In this document: piece after piece, positions 1-5,132 of the stretch
Layout: the number at the start of each line of letters is the position of its first letter
Numbering within the stretch: position 1 is the stretch's first letter
Source: Candidatus Kapaibacterium sp.
GTDB lineage: Bacteria > Bacteroidota > Ignavibacteria > Kapaibacteriales > UBA2268
DNA length: 5,132 bases
NCBI GenBank assembly: GCA_030835065.1
Contig: JAUQWR010000022.1
Coordinates: 1-5,132 of the forward strand
Direction: 5' to 3'
The notes under the pieces: model-generated
Databases searched by the model: none
The model's input: only the letters and a program-made list of their open reading frames with translations
What the model was told of the DNA's origin: nothing
Translations under genes and position numbers: made by a program

Positions 1-1811
1 GCAGTATTTGCTCTTTTTTGCGACAATTTAATATTATAATCTTCTGAACCAATATTATCGCATAATGATAATATTTCGATTTTCTTGCCACTTTCAATAT
101 GATTTTTAACTATTGAAACTACACTTTCATCAATAGAGCAAAACTCGCTTTCATCAAATCTGAAATAACCCAGTATATATTTTTGAGAATTATCGTTTTC
201 AATATTATTCTTAACAAGCAATTCATTTATCTTTGGTTCAAGAATAAAATCAAATTCCTTAGTTTGTTCTTGCTGTTCGGAATCAATCACTTTAGCAACA
301 ATCTTCAAAGTATGCATTTTAGAAATTTCTTCTTGCGAAATGCGCCCCCTGTCTAAAGTAAAATCTTGATTTGGCTTGTTCAAAGATAAAATCTTGTCGG
401 AATTATAATAAATATCAGCATTATATTTTACAGGTTGGGCATCTGCCAAAATTTCACTATTGACGTTTAGCATTATAGGCTCAGCTTTAGCTGAAAATGA
501 TTTAGCAAATTCATTATTGATAATCATTTTGCCATCAGCATAAATTTCTACATTTCTAGCTTCTTCAGCAAGCTTTTCGGTACTGAATTTTTCGTCGGAT
601 AGCTTTGTTTCGATACTATATTTGGATTTATCAATACCTGATGAATAAAACAAATCATCAACAAATTTTATTCTTTCAGACTTTGTATTTTCATCTTCAT
701 CATTAGTATAAGATATCACAGCCTTATAGTTCAAACTATTATTAGAATTAATATAATTTTTTACAGCCAAAGCGAAATCTAATTTATCGGCATCCATTAC
801 ATCTTTGTTTGATTTATTTCCTGCATTTATAGGTTTTGCAGTATTTTTATCAAAAAATATTTTTGGTACCAATGAATAATATACATTCTCTTTATTTGCA
901 AGTATAGGCAAAATAATTGTGGACTTATTTTCTAAAATTTTAGAATTATAAGTAACTGAAGTATTCATTACCAATCTTGCCGGCACAGGCTCTTTAAGCT
1001 CGGGCATTGGAGCTTTTGCAGGTGGCGGTGGAGGTGGAATTTCTGCTTCAGGAATATTATAACTAATGCTAAGTCCGGCTCTGATTGCAGATGATTTCCA
1101 TGAAATAGAGCTCACCATGTCTGTCAGCCCCAGATTAAACTGAATTTCAGGCTGAAACACTAAGTCACCGGCTTTATATGCTTCATATCTTGCACCAATT
1201 AGTAATGCCGAATATAAAGAAGAAGCATTAGGTATTTTACCATTCCTTTCTCGGCGTGTTTCTTTTCCTGTATCTGTAAATTTTATACCTGCAGGTGAAA
1301 CAATCTTTTCGACTTGAGTAAATTCTGTCGTAATTGGAATTCCAATTTGTAATCCAATATTAAAAGATAATGGCATCTCGAAAGGATAAACGTAATAATT
1401 ATGCTCAGTAGTCAATAATTTTATATTAGCATCAATTGAATGATTGACGTTTATTTGAGTATAAGAATTATTATATATATAATTACCAATAAATTCATCT
1501 TCGCTGAATTTTGCGGAAATATCGGAATACAATATTTTAAATCCATATCTGGGATTCCAAGGCATATCATTTATCTTATACTCTGCTCCAATTCCAAATG
1601 CAGGTTTTATAGCGAATGCATTAGAAAAATTGAATTCTTGATTTTTTTGTGATTCGCCGGGTAGATACTGAAAATCTGATTGATATATATTTCCGTTTAA
1701 ATATATATTGCCAGTCAAAAAGAAATTAGTAAATTTCTTTTCATCTGCTTTGGTTTGAATAACAATAACACAAACAAAGATTAGTATTGCCGATAATATT
1801 CTATTTATCAT
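1..1811 (-). CDS. OmpA-family outer-membrane beta-barrel protein with tandem OmpA-like domains, C-terminus beyond window
   Basis: The frame runs open from ATG 1811-1809 to the left edge, 603 codons with no stop. The start is fixed by an AAGGA ribosome binding site five bases upstream and by an immediate signal peptide (residues 1-22, hydrophobic ILSAILIFVCVIVI, probable cut after TKA). Residues about 27-250 alternate polar and hydrophobic positions with many aromatics and end in a strand AIRAGLSISYN, as expected of a small outer-membrane barrel. A hinge with six prolines in a row (259-264) follows. Residues about 310-425 look like a shortened, degenerate OmpA domain (VPKIFFDKNTA, then SYTNDEDENTKSERIKFV, ending RNVEIYADGK). 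About 426-535 is a beta-rich spacer. From about 540 a second OmpA domain shows YFRFDESEF and the signature LCDNIGSEDYNIKLSQKRA, keeping the Asp and Arg that bind diaminopimelate in this family. By family layout only a few tens of residues are missing. The likely role is to link outer membrane to peptidoglycan and perhaps to hold or assist the secreted protein encoded just upstream. C14 is not in a convincing lipobox. The family call is secure; the specific function is not known. Confidence 0.9.
   Translation of the reverse strand, partial: MINRILSAILIFVCVIVIQTKADEKKFTNFFLTGNIYLNGNIYQSDFQYLPGESQKNQEFNFSNAFAIKPAFGIGAEYKINDMPWNPRYGFKILYSDISAKFSEDEFIGNYIYNNSYTQINVNHSIDANIKLLTTEHNYYVYPFEMPLSFNIGLQIGIPITTEFTQVEKIVSPAGIKFTDTGKETRRERNGKIPNASSLYSALLIGARYEAYKAGDLVFQPEIQFNLGLTDMVSSISWKSSAIRAGLSISYNIPEAEIPPPPPPAKAPMPELKEPVPARLVMNTSVTYNSKILENKSTIILPILANKENVYYSLVPKIFFDKNTAKPINAGNKSNKDVMDADKLDFALAVKNYINSNNSLNYKAVISYTNDEDENTKSERIKFVDDLFYSSGIDKSKYSIETKLSDEKFSTEKLAEEARNVEIYADGKMIINNEFAKSFSAKAEPIMLNVNSEILADAQPVKYNADIYYNSDKILSLNKPNQDFTLDRGRISQEEISKMHTLKIVAKVIDSEQQEQTKEFDFILEPKINELLVKNNIENDNSQKYILGYFRFDESEFCSIDESVVSIVKNHIESGKKIEILSLCDNIGSEDYNIKLSQKRANT
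1746..1811 (-). other. Sec signal peptide of the OmpA-family protein
   Basis: The first 22 residues have a short positive start (MINR), a hydrophobic core of about 14 residues (ILSAILIFVCVIVI) and a polar c-region ending in T-K-A before DEKK. This is the pattern of a signal peptidase I substrate. C14 lies inside the hydrophobic core and is followed by more hydrophobic residues, so lipoprotein processing there is unlikely. The exact cut site is inferred from the A-x-A-like rule. Confidence 0.8.
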
Positions 1812-1862
1812 TTTATTCCTTAATACTTTCAAATTTCCAAAAACAAAGTTTTTTACCAAAAA
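1812..1862. other. Short intergenic gap between the two co-directional genes
   Basis: These 51 AT-rich bases hold the ribosome binding site of the downstream gene. The only hairpin is a six-base-pair A/T stem (AAAAAC/GTTTTT, loop TTT, near 1843-1857) with no U-tract fitted to it, too weak for a terminator. I see no clean Bacteroidota-type promoter (TTTG then TAnnTTTG). Co-transcription of the two genes is the simplest reading. Confidence 0.55.
1817..1821 (-). promoter_or_regulatory. Shine-Dalgarno site for the OmpA-family gene
   Basis: On the minus strand the sequence reads AAGGA-ATAAA-ATG, a good match to the anti-Shine-Dalgarno with a five-base spacer. It supports the ATG at 1811 as the start, and the signal peptide that begins there agrees. 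Such a site is noteworthy because many Bacteroidota genes lack one. Confidence 0.7.
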
Positions 1863-4800
1863 TTACTTAGCAATAATAATTTGCTTGCTGCTAATTCCAC
1901 TATCATCTCTTATAACTAAATTATAAGAACCGTTATTTAAATACTGAATATTTATTGTTACGTTATTTTTGCCTTTTACTAATGCAATAGGATTTGTATT
2001 CATCAATTTATTTCCTAAGAAATCAAAAACTTCGATTACTACAGTTTTGCTTTCTTCAGATTCTATGATCAATTCCACTACACTCGAAGCAGGATTTGGC
2101 GAAATTGAAATGATTCTTACAAGTCCGGTTTCGCTTATAATATTTCTACCTGGGCTTACATTTATTAGATTAAATTTCGAGTTATTTTTACTTGTTTGAA
2201 CATTTTTGCCCCAATATTCAGGAATATGAGTAAATTCAATATCTGAACTATTAACTTCAGGCAAGCCGGCTACACCTTTTAAAACAAAAGCAGTACCTTC
2301 GATTGGGAAATTACCTTCGGTTCTAACTCTAATATATCTTTTACCATTTACAACTTCATTTCTAGTAATAGTTGATTTGCCATATTCAGAAACAGACTCG
2401 AGAGGAAGGAATATTCCTTTATGTATCGTAAATTCAGTTTCTAAAAATCTATCACCTTTGTATGGTATATTTTCATAATTTTTATAATTAACTTTTATTT
2501 CTGCTTTATCTCGAGGATCGACGTTTACCTCTGGTATATTTAAAACCGAGCTACCCGCATAATTATCAATCACGATTAATCCATTAACTAAGCACGGGCT
2601 AGCCTCAATATTTAAATTGATAGGACTAGTACTCTTTTTTATGCGTTCTATTTCGATTTCAATTATCGCACCGGGAGCAACTTGAGTGGGCAGATTATTA
2701 TTGCATTTATAGAAACCTTCCGGACTAGTTGTAATGTTGGATATTACTAGTGCTGTTGCTCCAGTATTTTTGATTGTCAATATCCTTTTGGGGATTTCAT
2801 CAATAAAAGCTAATTTTTCGTGACTCAATTCTAAAAATGTACCAATACCAGTACCTTTGAGTGTCAATACCGGAGCTACTTTTATCTGATTTGAATGAAT
2901 TATCTTCATTTTGCCAACAAATGGGCCTAATTTATCAGGAGTAAACTTAAGTTTCGCTTTCAAAACTTCTCCCGGTTTGATGATTGTATCTTTAATAAAA
3001 TATGGAAGTGTAAATTTTGAATTTAAAGCATCATCAATTGATAATGCATTAATCAACACATCCACTGTATCATCATTTCTGAAAATTTCAAATTCTTTTT
3101 CAGTTTGTGAATTTGTACATATATCTCCAAAATCTAAAGTTCCATTACCTAAGAAAGACAATCTTCGATTTAATCCTTTAATATTTACACCTAATTTAAA
3201 TTCTCTATTGCAAGTAGAAAATACTAAAGTATCTGAAATATTACCAGTATCAAGAGGGTGAACATTGAAACCTATAGTCTTACATTCATTAGGAAATATT
3301 GTATCAGGTATTGCAATATTAGAAATTTTTATATGAATGTCATTTTTAAATTTTGTGTTATAGAAATATACAGGTACTTCACTATTGTTGCAGACATTAG
3401 TTGTAAAAGTATAAAAATTATCAGTGCCAATTATTGCAGGGCTGATAGTCGGTTCAGACAATTTTAGATTTGGTTCTGCAATTCTGAAATTTGCGTCAGA
3501 CTGATCAGATTCCGGATAAGTAAAATTTCGAATTTTAAGATTTCCAGGTCCATAAGATCCTGTTAAAATCGCATATCCTTCCGGAGCCATTTTGAAAGCT
3601 GTCAATGTATTCAAATGTCCAGACATCAATAATTCGGTACCAGTGCTCAAATCATATAATGCAAGCTGTTGCTGTCCTGGAGAACCAATAACAACTGAAG
3701 TAGAAGCAGGACTAAATTCGACACCGATAGCTGGCAAAGCTGCAGGTTTGTATGTTCTTACTATTTCCTCACGATTGAGTTCAAACACATAAGATTCTAA
3801 ATTAACAGCACCTTCGCCTCTCATTGTAGAGAAAGCAAGTAATTCACCATTTGGAGAAATATTTATCTCTTGAATGCCTGGGATATCAGATCTTCTATAT
3901 TGTTTTGAAATTGTAAAACCAGGATAATTTGCAAAATCGATCATTATTACGTCATTTGAATATAAAGACACAACTGCTTTTGTCGAATTTTTATGAAAAG
4001 CAAATGAAGATACAGCATTTTTAAACTTTAAGGTACTTACTATTTTTTTCTCTGAAATTGAGAAAAGTTTGATATTAGCACCTAACCGTGGTACAATTGC
4101 AAAAAATTCTTTTTTAGGATTTATTATCATCGATTTTGGATTTTCACCCTGAGGAAATTCATAAGTAAATATTGGTATATCTTCAGAAATTTTGAAAAAC
4201 TTTATAATTGTCCTCAAAGCAACATAATCAAAATACATAATTGCAAATTCTTCGTTATCTTTTGTATATTCAATATCGCAAATTAAATAATTCTGATCAG
4301 TAGCTCCAGACTCATTTAAATAATATTTCTTTAGAGGTACTGGAGAAACATCAGCATAAACATCCCATTCAGTAACCACCCCATTTGAAGTAGCAGATAT
4401 TACTCTTGCTCCAGTATTATTAAAATTCACAGCCTGAACTTGACTTCCATCACCAATAAAAGTCCTTTCGTCTTTCTTAGTATAGTCTTGGCGTACTCTA
4501 ATTAAAGCTTTATTTGTTATCCAGTATGGTACAGTCCATTTGAAACTTGAGTCTTTAATACTAGTAATTTCTTGCCAAGTAAGACCTGAATCTGCGCTAA
4601 ACTCAACAATAACAAATTCAGATTTAGAATGGCCTTTCCAGCGAATGCTTACTTCTTGGCATGGTGCCAATATTTCATTCCCATTGGGAGAAATTAATTG
4701 AATATTTGTAACTCTTGGTATTGTAAAATTACCACCAAACAAAACTATGTTTTTCTTTAAACCATTCTCGTAATGCAAAGTCATTATTGCTCTATAAGCT

Positions 4801-5132
4801 TGGTTGTCTGGAGGATTAAACAATATATCAACTAGATAAGACCTTGCTATTTGCATTTTCATCGGAGGTCGAGAATGCAAATCAAATTCATTTCCCTGCC
4901 AATTATATTTAAAATAAGGACTCGAAAAAGTAATTGAATCAATTTGTAATGGCTCTTCAACTCCTATATCATTTATTCGTCCTTTTGCTCTTACAATTAC
5001 TTGATATATTTTATTATCAAGAAATCCAACTTCATTAACATAATTGCCAGTTTTATTGTCAAAAACAGTTAGTAATGGCTTATTTATAAGGGGATATGCT
5101 CTCGCAACCTGCCCGGATTCTCCATCCCTTGA
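1863..5132 (-). CDS. Large T9SS-secreted multidomain surface protein (WD40-like propeller, ASH/choice-of-anchor D and cohesin-like domains), N-terminus beyond window
   Basis: The frame is open from the right edge to a TAA at 1865-1863, giving 1089 visible residues. The TTG at 4880 is internal: 84 in-frame codons precede it with no stop, and they carry part of a beta-sandwich. Approximate visible domains are: 36-135 ASH-like sandwich; 141-215 Kre9/KNH-like Ig domain (SPNGNE near the start, then FSADSGLTW and WTVP); 231-540 seven-bladed propeller with WD40-like blades (EWDV ends the first, GHLNTLTAF opens the last); 552-652, 655-761 and 765-856 ASH/choice-of-anchor D sandwiches (the second begins LDFGDICTN and ends LTLKGTG); 864-989 cohesin-like sandwich; 1003-1089 T9SS type A sorting domain (SISPNPASS to KQIIIAK). 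I see no catalytic motif, so a binding, scaffold or adhesive role outside the cell is inferred. Eight of the cysteines lie in the extracellular domains, several in pairs that could form disulfides. The gene lies 51 bases upstream of an OmpA-family barrel gene and is probably co-transcribed with it. The frame and sorting tail are secure; the partner or ligand is unknown. Confidence 0.93.
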   Translation of the reverse strand, partial: SRDGESGQVARAYPLINKPLLTVFDNKTGNYVNEVGFLDNKIYQVIVRAKGRINDIGVEEPLQIDSITFSSPYFKYNWQGNEFDLHSRPPMKMQIARSYLVDILFNPPDNQAYRAIMTLHYENGLKKNIVLFGGNFTIPRVTNIQLISPNGNEILAPCQEVSIRWKGHSKSEFVIVEFSADSGLTWQEITSIKDSSFKWTVPYWITNKALIRVRQDYTKKDERTFIGDGSQVQAVNFNNTGARVISATSNGVVTEWDVYADVSPVPLKKYYLNESGATDQNYLICDIEYTKDNEEFAIMYFDYVALRTIIKFFKISEDIPIFTYEFPQGENPKSMIINPKKEFFAIVPRLGANIKLFSISEKKIVSTLKFKNAVSSFAFHKNSTKAVVSLYSNDVIMIDFANYPGFTISKQYRRSDIPGIQEINISPNGELLAFSTMRGEGAVNLESYVFELNREEIVRTYKPAALPAIGVEFSPASTSVVIGSPGQQQLALYDLSTGTELLMSGHLNTLTAFKMAPEGYAILTGSYGPGNLKIRNFTYPESDQSDANFRIAEPNLKLSEPTISPAIIGTDNFYTFTTNVCNNSEVPVYFYNTKFKNDIHIKISNIAIPDTIFPNECKTIGFNVHPLDTGNISDTLVFSTCNREFKLGVNIKGLNRRLSFLGNGTLDFGDICTNSQTEKEFEIFRNDDTVDVLINALSIDDALNSKFTLPYFIKDTIIKPGEVLKAKLKFTPDKLGPFVGKMKIIHSNQIKVAPVLTLKGTGIGTFLELSHEKLAFIDEIPKRILTIKNTGATALVISNITTSPEGFYKCNNNLPTQVAPGAIIEIEIERIKKSTSPINLNIEASPCLVNGLIVIDNYAGSSVLNIPEVNVDPRDKAEIKVNYKNYENIPYKGDRFLETEFTIHKGIFLPLESVSEYGKSTITRNEVVNGKRYIRVRTEGNFPIEGTAFVLKGVAGLPEVNSSDIEFTHIPEYWGKNVQTSKNNSKFNLINVSPGRNIISETGLVRIISISPNPASSVVELIIESEESKTVVIEVFDFLGNKLMNTNPIALVKGKNNVTINIQYLNNGSYNLVIRDDSGISSKQIIIAK
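1866..2126 (-). other. T9SS type A C-terminal sorting domain of the large surface protein
   Basis: The last 87 residues fit the Por-secretion C-terminal sorting domain. They open with SISPNP followed by a strand (VVELIIES), then a strand and turn VVIEVFDFLGNKL, a third block NNVTINIQYLNNGSYNLVI and the basic tail KQIIIAK at the very end. In known systems this domain takes the protein across the outer membrane through the type IX machinery and is then removed, with attachment to a surface lipid or release. It implies that the organism has a T9SS, although no machinery gene lies in this window. Confidence 0.88.
3516..4442 (-). other. Seven-bladed WD40-like beta-propeller within the large surface protein
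   Basis: Seven blade-like units can be aligned by eye at visible residues about 231, 283, 332, 373, 419, 468 and 509, spaced 41-52 residues apart. Each has a strand of the type (V/I)xxhxF followed by a polar turn (NNTGAR, TKDNEE, NPKKEF, HKNSTK, SPNGEL, SPASTS, APEGYA), a second strand, and a third strand ending in a form of hhDh (EWDV, MIDF, LYDL). The last unit carries the WD40-style GH dipeptide. Seven blades is the common closed-ring number. The repeats are strongly diverged, so the blade count is an inference from pattern. Confidence 0.72.

Noticed and set aside
1020..1037. GGTGGC-type simple repeat on the plus strand
   Set aside because: It is explained by six proline codons in the hinge of the barrel protein. 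It is a coding feature and not a separate repeat element.
1440..1652. Plus-strand ORF of 70 codons
   Set aside because: It lies wholly antisense to the barrel region of the OmpA-family gene, has no domain pattern and no convincing ribosome binding site. It is a shadow of an AT-rich gene.
1822..1855. Possible Bacteroidota-type promoter (ACTTTG, AATTTG) before the barrel gene
   Set aside because: The TAnnTTTG element is not matched in full and spacing to a TTTG upstream element does not fit. In such AT-rich sequence partial matches are expected by chance.
1843..1857. Small A/T inverted repeat after the stop of the large gene, possible terminator
   Set aside because: The stem is only six pairs, five of them A-T, with a three-base loop and no following U-tract. 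It is unlikely to stop transcription.
1969..2199. Plus-strand ORF of 76 codons
   Set aside because: It is antisense to the sorting domain, whose protein-level conservation explains the sequence. The ORF product has no recognisable features.
2911..3467. Two nearly abutting plus-strand ORFs (116 and 69 codons)
   Set aside because: Their overlap at 3258-3261 looked operon-like, but both lie antisense to the ASH domains of the large gene, with low-complexity products and no ribosome binding sites. I treat them as shadows.
3592..3792. Plus-strand ORF of 66 codons
   Set aside because: It is antisense to propeller blades six and seven, whose WD40-like pattern shows that the minus strand is the coding one.

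Overview
The window is AT-rich (roughly one third G+C by eye) and almost fully coding. All of the coding lies on the minus strand. It holds two large genes, both cut by the window edges, separated by a 51-base gap. The type IX secretion (T9SS) sorting tail, the choice-of-anchor-D/ASH-type beta-sandwiches and the OmpA-family barrel protein point to a Gram-negative member of the Bacteroidota/FCB group. The mix of SPNGxE-type Ig domain, ASH domains, cohesin-like domain and sorting tail in a low-GC background reminds me of Ignavibacteria or Candidatus Kapabacteria. That finer placement is inference only.

Reading along the minus strand (right to left), 5132-1863 encodes the C-terminal 1089 residues of a very large secreted surface protein. 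The reading frame is open to the right edge, so its true start lies outside. The visible order is: an ASH-like beta-sandwich, a Kre9/KNH-like Ig domain, a seven-bladed WD40-like beta-propeller, three further ASH-like sandwiches, a cohesin-like domain, and a T9SS type A C-terminal sorting domain. No enzymatic motif is visible.

After a 51-base gap with no convincing terminator or promoter but a clear ribosome binding site, 1811-1 encodes an outer-membrane protein: signal peptide, about 225-residue beta-barrel, proline-rich hinge, a degenerate OmpA-like domain, a beta-rich spacer, and a canonical OmpA peptidoglycan-binding domain cut by the left edge. The usual family layout suggests only a few tens of residues are missing.

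The two genes look like one transcription unit. The upstream product would be exported through the T9SS and shown on the surface or released. The downstream product would sit in the outer membrane and grip peptidoglycan. A reasonable but untested idea is that the barrel protein anchors, exports or organises its neighbour, a layout comparable to the sprB-sprF pairing of gliding Bacteroidota. No RNA genes, CRISPR arrays, mobile elements, long repeats or plus-strand genes were seen.
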